A stretch of DNA of 64,000 nucleotides from Chitinophaga sp. (GTDB lineage Bacteria > Bacteroidota > Bacteroidia > Chitinophagales > Chitinophagaceae). Shown in pieces: positions 27,966 to 37,217 of the stretch (position 1 is the first letter of the stretch; each line of letters opens with the position of its first letter). Under the pieces are notes generated by a model that saw nothing but the letters and a program-made list of their open reading frames with translations, was not told the origin of the DNA and made no database searches. The position numbers were made by a program, and so were the translations under genes. The stretch covers positions 1 to 64,000 of the forward strand of contig NZ_JAGHZS010000011.1 of the NCBI RefSeq assembly GCF_017745275.1, written 5' to 3'.

Positions 27966-29441
27966 ATGACTATGCAACGGATGAAACATATATTTTTAGC
28001 AAGTGCCTTCCTGTTGGCAGGTTGTAAGAGTGTGCTGGATGTACAGCCCAAAGGTAACTACACCACCGGTAACTACTGGCGTAACCAGAGTGATGCCTTA
28101 GACGGCGTTACAGGTATGTATAATGTGCTGCTGGAAGAAGATTATACCGGCTTTAACGAGTTTGTATTCGATAACTGCTCCGATGACCAGGTACGCGGTG
28201 GTGACCACGGCTATGACGGTGCTATTGAAGATTTCTCCTACGATGCTACCACCTATAGTGTAAGAGTTGGCTGGAGATGGAAATATGAAACCATTAACCG
28301 CGCTAACAACGTATTGATCTACGTTCCCAAAATCACGGACATAGACCCGGCTATCAAAGCCCGTTGCCTCGGTGAAGCGCATTTCTTCCGAGCCTTTGCC
28401 TACTGGCGTTTGCTGCTCATCTATGGAGATGCCCCCATGGTAACCGAAGATGATGTACTGAAATCCAACTACAAAAAACCTAAAGTAAGCGCCGACGAAC
28501 TGCGCAAACAAATTGAAACAGACCTGCTGGCTGCGGCTGATCAACTGCCTGAATCTTACGGCGATGCCGACAAAGGCCGTGTAAGCAAAGGTACTGCCTG
28601 GGGGCTGCTGTGCAAGCTGTACATGAACTGGGAAAAGCTGGACAAAGCGATTGAAGTGGGTAGCAAAGTAGTTAGCAATGCAAACTATGCGTTAGCACCT
28701 AACTATGCCGACAATTTCAGCGTAGCTACCGGTAATAATTCAGAAATGCTGATGGCAGTTCAAACCGTAGATGGTAACGGCTACTCCGATTTCATTACCT
28801 ACCATGCTCCACGTAACTGGAATGGATGGAGCTTCTTCTATCCTACCAAAGGACTGGTAGATGAATTTGAAGCAGGTGACCCCCGCAAAAATATCTGCAT
28901 CATGCAACCCGGCGATAAAGTAAACATCGGTACCGGTATTGCTACTTACAATGCAGATGCTTCCTGGAGCGGTTATCACTATAAAAAATTCTGTTCCTGG
29001 AAACCTTCCGGTGGCCTGGATTATTCCCTGAAAACGCCGTTAATGCGTTCTTCAGATATCTACCTGCTGGTGGCGGAAGCCAAGATCCGCCTGAATGGTG
29101 CGGGTGCCGGTGATGTTGAAATCAATAAAGTACGCAGACGCGCCTCTGCTGCATTAAAGCCAGTTATTGGCGGTGGCATGAAAGAACTGATGCATGAGCG
29201 CCGCGTAGAATTATGTGGCGAAAACGAGCGTCACCAGGATTTAATCCGTTGGGATAAAGCGAAACTGGTAGATATTGTATCGCTATACAAACAACCTAAG
29301 CTGGCATATGATAATACTCAAATTATCAATGGAGGTGCTCCAAGAACGTTTGCACGTCCTAAGAACTACTACTTCCCAATGCCACAGCAGGAAATAGACA
29401 GAAGCCAGGGCTTGCTGATACAGAATCCGAATTTCAAGTAA
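27966..29441 (+). CDS. RagB/SusD family nutrient-uptake lipoprotein
   Basis: A 491-residue SusD homologue. It has a lipoprotein signal with Cys in FLLAGCKSV (about residue 19), the family N-terminus (NYTTGNYWRNQSDALDGVTGMYN), TPR-like helices and the C-terminal motif MHERRVELCGENERHQDLIRWDK. It is the lid and binding partner of the SusC encoded 21 bases upstream. An internal ATG at 27972 is an alternative start that would keep the lipoprotein signal. The stop codon overlaps the first base of palindrome D. Confidence 0.92.
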   Translation: MTMQRMKHIFLASAFLLAGCKSVLDVQPKGNYTTGNYWRNQSDALDGVTGMYNVLLEEDYTGFNEFVFDNCSDDQVRGGDHGYDGAIEDFSYDATTYSVRVGWRWKYETINRANNVLIYVPKITDIDPAIKARCLGEAHFFRAFAYWRLLLIYGDAPMVTEDDVLKSNYKKPKVSADELRKQIETDLLAAADQLPESYGDADKGRVSKGTAWGLLCKLYMNWEKLDKAIEVGSKVVSNANYALAPNYADNFSVATGNNSEMLMAVQTVDGNGYSDFITYHAPRNWNGWSFFYPTKGLVDEFEAGDPRKNICIMQPGDKVNIGTGIATYNADASWSGYHYKKFCSWKPSGGLDYSLKTPLMRSSDIYLLVAEAKIRLNGAGAGDVEINKVRRRASAALKPVIGGGMKELMHERRVELCGENERHQDLIRWDKAKLVDIVSLYKQPKLAYDNTQIINGGAPRTFARPKNYYFPMPQQEIDRSQGLLIQNPNFK

Positions 29442-29559
29442 GCATAAAGCAGAAAGCTTAAAGCAAAAAGCTATTGAGGCGATTGACCATTGCGAATATT
29501 ATATACGCTTTGATCAATCGCCTCAATAGCTTTTTGCTTTAAGCTTTCTGCTTTATGCT
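29441..29559. repeat. Perfect 46-bp palindrome with heptad arms (copy D)
   Basis: The arms 29441-29486 and 29514-29559 are exact reverse complements over 46 bases: AGCATAA, AGCAGAA, AGCTTAA, AGCAAAA, AGCTATT and a core TGAGGCGATTGA. The left end overlaps the SusD stop codon (TAA). The right end overlaps the stop of the convergent mutarotase gene. The middle differs most from the other copies. Confidence 0.9.
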
Positions 29560-30715
29560 ATTTAGTAGAGAATTTGTACACTGTAGTCTGCGAAAACGTT
29601 TCTCCCGGTTTCAGGATTACATTCGGGAAAGATGGCTGATTAGGTGAATCAGGGAAATGTTGTGTTTCGAGGCAGAGCGCTGCATGTTGCACATATTTCT
29701 GGCCATTGCGTGTATTTGTCAGTTTACCATCCAGGAAATTGCCGGTATAAAACTGCATACCTGGCTGGGTGGTAGCAACTTCCATATAACGGCCGCTGGC
29801 AGGGTCATACAGTGTAGCCACTGTTTCCAGCACACCTTCTTTCTTATCCAATACCCAGTTGTGGTCATAGCCACCTTTTACCTTGTCGATATCCGCACCA
29901 ATTTTCTTTGGAGAAGTAAAATCCATCGGGGTTCCTTTCACTGCCTCCAGTTTACCGGTAGGAATCAGCTTATCAGTTACAGGGGTATACTGATTGGCTT
30001 TCAACGATAACTCATGTCCCAGGATGGTGCTGTCTTTACCGGCTGACAGGTTAAAGTAAGCGTGGTTGGTGAGGTTCACCGGGGTTGGTTTATCGGTGGT
30101 AGCTTTATAAGTAATCTGCAGTGCATTGTCTGGTGTGAGTGTATACACTACGGTTGCCTGTAAATTACCGGGATATCCTTCTTCCCCGTCTTTACTGTTA
30201 TACACCAGTTGCAGGCTGCTATCACCGGCTTGTGTAGCGGCCCATACCACTTTATCAAATCCTTTCAATCCACCATGGAGACTATTACCATTGTTGTTAG
30301 GTGCCAGGGTATATTCCTTACCATCCAGTTTAAATTTGGCATTGGCAATCCTGTTGGCATAGCGGCCAATCAGTGCGCCGAAGTATGGTTGTCCTTTTTG
30401 CTGGTAGCCGGACAGGGAGTCGTAAGATAATACCACGTTTCCTTTTTGTCCCTGTTTATCAGCGGTAATGATATCTGTGATGGTACCACCATAGTTCAGA
30501 ATTTTCACTTCCATGCCATTGGCATTCTTCAGGGTATATTGCAACACATCCTGACCATCCACCTGGCCGAAGTGAACAGCGCCTGATGCAGGCGTAGTAG
30601 TTACAGCAGTGGAGTCCTTACCTTCTTCATTCTTAGCAGCATTGTTGTTACAGGAAGCCAGCAGGGTTCCACCGGAAATTATTAGAGCAGTCATAGCCTT
30701 TAAATTCATGTCCAT
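29558..30715 (-). CDS. galM: Galactose mutarotase (aldose 1-epimerase), lipoprotein form
   Basis: A 385-residue aldose 1-epimerase with a lipoprotein signal (Cys in GTLLASCNNN, about residue 22). Known GalM positions are visible: GRYANRIANAKF, NLTNHAYFNLS (catalytic His) and CLETQHFPDSPN (Glu, the general base). It equilibrates anomers of galactose, glucose or L-arabinose, here probably in the periplasm or on the outer membrane. Mutarotases accompany arabinose loci because arabinofuranosidases release one anomer while AraA uses another (inference). Convergent with SusD across palindrome D and divergent from the GH127-type gene. Confidence 0.9.
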   Translation of the reverse strand: MDMNLKAMTALIISGGTLLASCNNNAAKNEEGKDSTAVTTTPASGAVHFGQVDGQDVLQYTLKNANGMEVKILNYGGTITDIITADKQGQKGNVVLSYDSLSGYQQKGQPYFGALIGRYANRIANAKFKLDGKEYTLAPNNNGNSLHGGLKGFDKVVWAATQAGDSSLQLVYNSKDGEEGYPGNLQATVVYTLTPDNALQITYKATTDKPTPVNLTNHAYFNLSAGKDSTILGHELSLKANQYTPVTDKLIPTGKLEAVKGTPMDFTSPKKIGADIDKVKGGYDHNWVLDKKEGVLETVATLYDPASGRYMEVATTQPGMQFYTGNFLDGKLTNTRNGQKYVQHAALCLETQHFPDSPNQPSFPNVILKPGETFSQTTVYKFSTK

Positions 30716-30912
30716 AACGTATTTTGATAGTTAAGTGAAAAGAGTTACTAAATATCGGGATAATCTTGTTAAAGTCAAATAATTTTATTTACTTTTTAGT
30801 GTCATTTAAACATTTAAAACAGCGATTGATTAAAATACGTTTACTATCTGTCAAAAAATAGAAAGTGACTATACCCGATGCCGGCTAGTTTTACCTCGTC
30901 AAATTTTTACAA

Positions 30913-33267
30913 ATGAAAAAATTAATTATCGCTTGTCTCGCACTGGCAGGGCACAGTAGCATCTATGCCCAATCCTATGTTCCAGGTTGGAAAGAGCCAA
31001 AAATGAAAGTGCAGCCGGCAGTGGATATAAAAGCATATCCCTTTCCGCAGGGTGCAGTCACCCTGTTGGATGGTCCTTTCAAAACAGCCATGCTGGCGGA
31101 TGCGCGCTATCTCTTAAAAATAGATCCTGACAGGTTGTTAGCTGCCTTTCGAAGCAATGCAGGATTAGTCCCTAAAGGCAAACAATATGGTGGCTGGGAA
31201 ACCGGCGGTCTTGCCGGTCATACCATGGGCCATTATTTATCTGCCTGTGCGTTGCAATATGCCGCCACGAAGGACACCGCCTATCTCAACCGCGTAAATT
31301 ATCTCGTAAGCGAACTGGCAGTTTGCCAGCAAAAACGCGGCAGTGGATATATTGGCGCCTTCCCCAACGATGATAAACTATGGACAGAAGTAGCTGCCGG
31401 TAATATCCGTTCCCGTGGCTTTGATCTCAACGGCGCCTGGTCTCCCTGGTACACTGTACACAAAATAATGGCCGGCCTGCTCGACGCCTGGTTGTACTGT
31501 AATAATGCACAGGCGCTGCAGGTCAATAAAGGCATCGCCGACTGGACCGGCAATGTGATTAAAAACCTGACGGAACAACAGATGCAGCAAATGTTGATTT
31601 GTGAGTACGGCGGCATGGCGGAAACACTCGTCAACACCTATGCGCTAAGCGGCAACAAAAAGTACCTGGACCTCTCCTATCGCTTCTATGATAAACGTAT
31701 TCTCGATTCATTGGCAATCGGGAAAGATATACTTCCCGGTAAGCATTCCAATACGCAAATCCCAAAAGTCATTGCCAGCATACGGAGATATGAACTGAAT
31801 AAAGACAGCAACGATGCTGCTATTGCAAAACACTTCTGGGAAATAGTTACCAGCGACCACTCCTATGCAAACGGCGGCAATAGCAACTACGAATATTTTG
31901 GTCCTGCCCGGCAACTCAACGATGCGCTGACAGATAATACCACTGAATCCTGCAATACCTATAATATGCTGAAGCTGACAAGGCACCTGTTTGCATTGTC
32001 TCCCCAGGCAAGATTGATGGACTATTACGAAAAAGCCCTGTACAACCATATCCTGGCTTCTCAAAATCATGAAACCGGTATGATGTGCTACTTCATTCCC
32101 CTTCGTATGGGTGGCCGTAAAGAATACAGCAATGAGTTTGAAACCTTCACCTGTTGCCTTGGTTCAGGTATGGAAAACCATGTGAAATATGGTGAAAGTA
32201 TTTATTACAAAGGAGAAGACGGCAGCCTGTATGTCAACCTCTTCATTCCTTCTATACTCCAATGGCAGGAAAAAGGTACTATCATCAAACAGGAAAATAA
32301 TTTGCCGGCCGACAATCGCACGACCCTCACCGTTAGTACCCGTCAACCCGTTTCCCTTACCATCCGCATCCGTAAGCCTGCCTGGGCAAGAGCAGGTATT
32401 ACCTTACGGGTAAATGGTACCACACAACCGCTTACAACAGATGCCGGCGGCTATTTCGTTATCCGCCGCAACTGGAAAAATAACGACAAAATTGAGTTAA
32501 CACTTCCGGCAGATGTTTACACAGAAGCCATACCCGATAATCAAAACCGGCAAGCGCTTTTTTACGGCCCGGTATTATTATCCGGTGTTCTGGGGGAGAA
32601 AGAACCCGATCCTGTTAGCGGTGTTCCCGTATTGGTAACAGCCAACCCTGCTCCGGATACCTGGATCAGGCGGACAGATGCCAGCACGCTCCAATTCCGC
32701 TCTGCCGGCACCGCGCAGCCACACGATGTTACACTGATACCTTTCTATCAAACTAAAAACGAATACTATACCGTTTACTGGGACGTATTTTCACCGGAAA
32801 GCTGGCAACAGCAACAGGTAGTATATGCAGCAGAAAAAAAGAAACAACAGGAACTGGATGCCCGCACTACCGACATCTTCCGCCCGGGTGAAATGCAACC
32901 GGAACGTGACCATGATTTCAGTGGTGAAAAAACCGGTACAGAAGAAGAACACGGCCGCAAATGGCGCATAGCATGGCCGGAAGGCTACTTTACTTTCCGG
33001 ATGAAAGTAGCCCCTGATAGCAAACACTCCCTGCAATGTACCTACTGGGGCATGGATAACCGTGGCCGGGCCTTCGATATTGTGGTAGAGGGAACCACCA
33101 TTGCTACAGAAGATCTCAACAAATTCAAAGAGAGCAGGTTCTATCACATCTCCTATGCTATACCGGAACATCTCACCAAAGGAAAAGAACACGTTAACAT
33201 ACGGTTTGTACCTAAAGCTAATAACAGCGCAGGTCCCCTGTATGGTTGCCGGATGATAAAAGAATAA
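30913..33267 (+). CDS. GH127/GH146-type beta-L-arabinofuranosidase
   Basis: A 784-residue secreted protein with a signal peptide (about 1-20, SSIYAQ). The catalytic/zinc residues of the clan are present: Glu345 and Cys347 (TTESCNTYNM) and the Cys pair 414-415 (FETFTCCLGSGMENH). The GSGMENH sequence and the YGGWETGGLAGHTMGHY motif are those of the subgroup often called GH146 or 'DUF1680 with DUF4986'. It is only distantly like the first GH127 gene. A C-terminal beta domain (about 660-784) is unassigned. It probably removes beta-L-arabinofuranose units in the arabinose locus. Confidence 0.85.
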   Translation: MKKLIIACLALAGHSSIYAQSYVPGWKEPKMKVQPAVDIKAYPFPQGAVTLLDGPFKTAMLADARYLLKIDPDRLLAAFRSNAGLVPKGKQYGGWETGGLAGHTMGHYLSACALQYAATKDTAYLNRVNYLVSELAVCQQKRGSGYIGAFPNDDKLWTEVAAGNIRSRGFDLNGAWSPWYTVHKIMAGLLDAWLYCNNAQALQVNKGIADWTGNVIKNLTEQQMQQMLICEYGGMAETLVNTYALSGNKKYLDLSYRFYDKRILDSLAIGKDILPGKHSNTQIPKVIASIRRYELNKDSNDAAIAKHFWEIVTSDHSYANGGNSNYEYFGPARQLNDALTDNTTESCNTYNMLKLTRHLFALSPQARLMDYYEKALYNHILASQNHETGMMCYFIPLRMGGRKEYSNEFETFTCCLGSGMENHVKYGESIYYKGEDGSLYVNLFIPSILQWQEKGTIIKQENNLPADNRTTLTVSTRQPVSLTIRIRKPAWARAGITLRVNGTTQPLTTDAGGYFVIRRNWKNNDKIELTLPADVYTEAIPDNQNRQALFYGPVLLSGVLGEKEPDPVSGVPVLVTANPAPDTWIRRTDASTLQFRSAGTAQPHDVTLIPFYQTKNEYYTVYWDVFSPESWQQQQVVYAAEKKKQQELDARTTDIFRPGEMQPERDHDFSGEKTGTEEEHGRKWRIAWPEGYFTFRMKVAPDSKHSLQCTYWGMDNRGRAFDIVVEGTTIATEDLNKFKESRFYHISYAIPEHLTKGKEHVNIRFVPKANNSAGPLYGCRMIKE

Positions 33268-33325
33268 TACCGGCGTACTGCTGTATCATTGACCAGGTGC
33301 AGCAGCACGCTTCTGAACTAAAATA

Positions 33326-33363
33326 AAAAACCGTTGACAGCTACTATGCCGGCAACGGTTTTT
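33326..33363. terminator. Bidirectional terminator between convergent GH genes
   Basis: AAAAACCGTTG pairs with CAACGGTTTTT (11 bp, 16-base loop), giving a T-run on both strands. It lies between the stop codons at 33267 and 33390. Confidence 0.85.
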
Positions 33364-33389
33364 ATTTTATATAGAGACAGTTTGCTGAT

Positions 33390-35369
33390 TTACTTATTTA
33401 TCTTCGCCCGGATCACATAAAAAGACCAGGGCGCCATATTGGTTTGTATGGTTTTACCTTTTATATCGATATTTTGCGTTACCGGGGAAATATTGGTAGG
33501 CTGATCCAATGAATTAAGTCCCTGTAGCTGGTGATGCTGCAATGTTACCAACTGCCCTTTAGCTCCCGGTTTCACGCCCTGCACCGCTAATGTAACCGGC
33601 TTGGTAGCAGCAGATGTATTTACCAGTTTTACGACCAGTTCCCCCATCACCTGGTCAAGTACCGCAGACGCATATACGCTGTCCTGCCCACTGATGATAC
33701 TATTGTCTTTCAGTATAGGTACTACCTCGCTTCCTTTGTTGTTGGCATACAGTTTTTGTACATAATAGTTAGGAGTGCCATAAGCGCGGAGATTATCGAA
33801 CCAGATCAGGTCCGGCGCCCATTGCCATCCATCCACATGCGCCAGCAGCGGTGCGTACGAGGCCATGGCCACTACATCTGCATTGCGTTCCAGCCCGGTC
33901 ATGAAAGCAGCTTCTGCGAGGGCGCATTGCCAGGTATTTTTATTAGCGCCTTCCACTGCTTCCCTGGTATGGGCGGCATATTCGCCGGCGAAAATTTTAG
34001 GACCGTGGCGATCGTAGGTATCATAACGGGCTGCATTTTTCAGGAACCATTCCGGCGAGCTGTAATAGTGCTCATCCAGGATATCTGCATGCAGTTTCCG
34101 CAGCGTATCGTTCAGGAAATTAAACTGATCTCCACTGGGGCCCGGCCCCAGGCTGTTCACCAGTTGTATGGCCGGATACCGCGACTTAATAGCTTTCGCA
34201 AAAATGGTGTAGCGTTCTACGTATTGCGGTCCCCACTGTTCATTGCCTACACCCAGCATTTGCAGGTTAAAAGGCGCCGGGTGACCCATTTTAGCACGAA
34301 GCGCGCCCCAGGTAGTGTGTACATCTCCGTTAGCAAATTCTATCAAATCCAATGCATCCTGGATGTAAGGATCCAGTTCATCCACGGCTACCACTTCGCC
34401 GCTGTTATACTGGCAGGCCATGCCGCAATTGAGAATTGGCAGCGGCGTGGCACCGATATCTTCTGCCAGCTGGAAGTATTCAAAGAAGCCAAGCCCGAAC
34501 GACTGGAAGTAGTCCGGTGTGGCACGGTGGGCGAACTCATTATTCCAGCGGTTCATGATCAGCGTCCGTTCATTCACATCTCCAACCGTTTTCTTCCACT
34601 GGTAACGATTGCTTAGCTCTTTCCCTTCAACAATGCAGCCGCCGGGAAAGCGAAGGAACCCGGGATGCAGATCTGCCAGCAGTTGCACCAGGTCAGCGCG
34701 CAGGCCATTGGGGCGCTCTTTCCAGGTATGTTGTGGGAAAAGGGAGATCATGTCTGCGTCGATGATGCCAGGGCCGCTGTATTGTACCTGCAGCTTCGCT
34801 TTAGGAACGGTTGCAGTAGCAGTGAAACTGCCTTTGTATTGCTGCCAGCTACTGCCTTCCGGCGTAAGCGTGGTGCTGCCAATAGCATTTCCGTTTTCAT
34901 CCAGCAGGGTGGCTGTTACTTTCACCGCGGTGCTTCCCTGCTGACGGGCATACAGGGAGAAGTTGTATTGCTCTCCTGCTTTGATGCCCATGCCCCGAAA
35001 GCCCTCATTGACCAGTGCAAAACTACGTGTACCCGGCACTGTTATCCTCGCGAAGCGCGGATTAGCCGGATGATCGGCCTGGCGATTGACGATCAGTACC
35101 CGCCCGTTGCCTGCCACATCTTTCGGAATACTCCAACCCATCAACGGGCTACTGAATTCAAAAGAACGGTTCTTCACCAGCTCCGCGTAAATACCACCAT
35201 CTGCGCTGAGGTTGATATCTTCAAAAAAGATCCCCCACATATGAGGTGATACCCTCGCCTTTATTTCGTTGGCTTTAATGGTAAAATTCAATGGCTGTTG
35301 TGCTGCTAACGGCGAGGCATATACGCCGGTTAACAACAGGAAAGCTGTTACAATACGGTATGTTTTCAT
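33390..35369 (-). CDS. GH51 alpha-L-arabinofuranosidase with CBM-like insert
   Basis: A 659-residue secreted enzyme (signal peptide ending PLAAQ). After MWGIFFEDINLSADGGIYAE, a carbohydrate-binding-like beta domain (about 75-215) interrupts the chain, as in many GH51 proteins. The (beta/alpha)8 barrel carries the acid/base Glu377 (LGVGNEQWG) and the nucleophile Glu463 (FAGEYAAHT). It cleaves terminal alpha-L-arabinofuranosyl residues of arabinan or arabinoxylan. It is the last gene downstream of the symporter, 77 bases after its stop, probably part of the araBDA-symporter-GH51 transcription unit. Confidence 0.92.
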   Translation of the reverse strand: MKTYRIVTAFLLLTGVYASPLAAQQPLNFTIKANEIKARVSPHMWGIFFEDINLSADGGIYAELVKNRSFEFSSPLMGWSIPKDVAGNGRVLIVNRQADHPANPRFARITVPGTRSFALVNEGFRGMGIKAGEQYNFSLYARQQGSTAVKVTATLLDENGNAIGSTTLTPEGSSWQQYKGSFTATATVPKAKLQVQYSGPGIIDADMISLFPQHTWKERPNGLRADLVQLLADLHPGFLRFPGGCIVEGKELSNRYQWKKTVGDVNERTLIMNRWNNEFAHRATPDYFQSFGLGFFEYFQLAEDIGATPLPILNCGMACQYNSGEVVAVDELDPYIQDALDLIEFANGDVHTTWGALRAKMGHPAPFNLQMLGVGNEQWGPQYVERYTIFAKAIKSRYPAIQLVNSLGPGPSGDQFNFLNDTLRKLHADILDEHYYSSPEWFLKNAARYDTYDRHGPKIFAGEYAAHTREAVEGANKNTWQCALAEAAFMTGLERNADVVAMASYAPLLAHVDGWQWAPDLIWFDNLRAYGTPNYYVQKLYANNKGSEVVPILKDNSIISGQDSVYASAVLDQVMGELVVKLVNTSAATKPVTLAVQGVKPGAKGQLVTLQHHQLQGLNSLDQPTNISPVTQNIDIKGKTIQTNMAPWSFYVIRAKINK

Positions 35370-35446
35370 TTTGTTATTCGTCTTTTTACAACGGGTAACC
35401 GTTTCATAAATTGTGTTATTGCTGTGCTAAGATAACTTGCTATACG

Positions 35447-37129
35447 TTACCAAAAGCGTATATACAGCGCAGATAACAGCAACAGGGTAATAACGATTAT
35501 CACCAGAGTAGCCGGGCTGATGCGGAACATACCTTTATCCAGGATGAATGCCTTTGGATTTACCTTAGGACCGGCCAGGCTAATGGCAATCATTACTATC
35601 ATGGTAAACATAAACGCCAGTCCCATACAGATAAGGAAGGGAATTTCATAACCTCCTTTCCCATTGGGATAAGCGGTATAGAACAGCGTTTCATGACCTA
35701 ATACCACCGGCGCAAACTGGTTAAAGAATACGCAGAGCGTGAAACCGGTAATGATACCGGCTATGGCAGCCGTGCCGGTAGTACGCTTCCAGAACATGCC
35801 CAGCAGGAACATCGCAAACACGCCCGGGCTGATGAAGCCTGTATACTTTTGAATAAAAGTAAAACCACCTTCTCCGCCGATGCCCAGCAAATCATTCCAG
35901 GTAAAAAGTATCGCCAATATCATCGCTACCACTACCGTGATACGACCTGTCCATACCAGTTTGGCTTCCTCCGCATCTTTGCGGATATACCTGCGGTATA
36001 TGTCCAGTGTGAAAATGGTGGAAATACTATTGGCTTTGCCCGCAAGCGAAGCAACTATTGCCGCAGTTAAAGCTGCGATAGACAAGCCTTTCAGGCCTGC
36101 CGGAAGAAAACCAAGGATAGCCGCATAGGCGCCGTCTTTACTGGCCAGCCCCGGCAGATGCCCATTTTTTTGCAGCACATAGGCCGCAATACCAGGTAAC
36201 ATCACAATTACGGGCATCATTATTTTCAGCAAACCGGCGAACAGGATTCCGTGACGGGCTGTCTGCAGGTTAGCTCCCAGCGCACGTTGTGTAATATACT
36301 GGTTACATCCCCAGTAGTTAAGGTTCACAATCCACTGACCCGCAGCATACATCAGTATACCCGGCAGCACCAGGTATTTATTGATATACTCCTGCGAGGA
36401 GCTTGCGTCTGGCTTGGCAAGTATCATATGAAAATGATCCGGCGCATCTTTCATCAGCGCACCAAAACCCGCCAGCGCATTATGTCCCAGGCCAAACTTT
36501 TCACTTACCAGCGTTAATGCCATGTAAGTGGTGGCCAGCCCGCCAATGATCAATACACTCACCTGTATTACATCTGTATAACCAATTACTTTCATACCCC
36601 CTAACGTAATGATCACCGCAAAAATGGAAAGGGCAATCATTACCACATGCAGGTATTCACCTCCCAGCAACCCATTGATGGCCAATGCCCCGAGATATAA
36701 AATAGAAGTGAGGTTAACAAACACATAGAGAAACAGCCAGAAAATTGCCATGATCAGCGCCACTGTTTCATTGTAGCGCGTTTTCAGGAACTGCGGCATG
36801 GTATAAATTTTATTCTTCAGGTAGATGGGAATAAACCACACTGCAATAATGATAAGGGCGATCGCCGCTATCCACTCATAGGCCGCCACCGCTATCCCAA
36901 CAAAATAACCATCTCCACTCATCCCGATAAACTGTTCAGCGGAAATATTGGAGGCAATCAGGGAAGCACCAATAGCCCACCAGGTAAGCGATCCTTCTGC
37001 AAGAAAGAAGTCTTTGGTATCCGTAGCGGCCTTTTTCTTCCGGCTGTATATCCAGTAACCATATGCAGATACGACAACGAAATAAATAATAAAGACGATA
37101 ATATCGCCTGTGGAGAGTACATTTTTCAT
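35447..37129 (-). CDS. Sodium/solute symporter (SSS family), likely arabinose importer
   Basis: A 560-residue inner-membrane protein with about 14 membrane segments of the SGLT-like fold. The family features GASLIASNISAEQFIGMSG (early Na+ site region) and the late LAGKANSISTIFTLDIYRRYIRKDA are visible. It uses the sodium gradient to import a sugar. Its position between araA and GH51 makes L-arabinose the best guess; vSGLT-like members also take galactose. It lies 88 bases downstream of araA, separated by a nested hairpin (37159-37206). Confidence 0.88.
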   Translation of the reverse strand: MKNVLSTGDIIVFIIYFVVVSAYGYWIYSRKKKAATDTKDFFLAEGSLTWWAIGASLIASNISAEQFIGMSGDGYFVGIAVAAYEWIAAIALIIIAVWFIPIYLKNKIYTMPQFLKTRYNETVALIMAIFWLFLYVFVNLTSILYLGALAINGLLGGEYLHVVMIALSIFAVIITLGGMKVIGYTDVIQVSVLIIGGLATTYMALTLVSEKFGLGHNALAGFGALMKDAPDHFHMILAKPDASSSQEYINKYLVLPGILMYAAGQWIVNLNYWGCNQYITQRALGANLQTARHGILFAGLLKIMMPVIVMLPGIAAYVLQKNGHLPGLASKDGAYAAILGFLPAGLKGLSIAALTAAIVASLAGKANSISTIFTLDIYRRYIRKDAEEAKLVWTGRITVVVAMILAILFTWNDLLGIGGEGGFTFIQKYTGFISPGVFAMFLLGMFWKRTTGTAAIAGIITGFTLCVFFNQFAPVVLGHETLFYTAYPNGKGGYEIPFLICMGLAFMFTMIVMIAISLAGPKVNPKAFILDKGMFRISPATLVIIVITLLLLSALYIRFW

Positions 37130-37158
37130 TTTGGCTGTTGGGTTTTTAGGGATCCCTT

Positions 37159-37206
37159 TTAGTACATGCAGTACGCGTTATGTCAATAACTTCCTGCATG
37201 TACTAA
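37159..37206 (-). promoter_or_regulatory. Nested hairpin between araA and the symporter
   Basis: TTAGTACATGCAG (37159-37171) pairs perfectly with CTGCATGTACTAA (37194-37206). The loop contains a second stem, GTTAT-GTCA-ATAAC (37177-37190). It could be a partial terminator, or an mRNA-stability element that sets expression of araBDA against the symporter. No strong T-run follows. Confidence 0.5.
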
Positions 37207-37217
37207 TAAGATGACTG

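Noticed and set aside
33756-34616. 286-residue plus-strand ORF opposite GH51
   Set aside because: Antisense shadow of a clear GH51 gene, without family resemblance or signal sequence.
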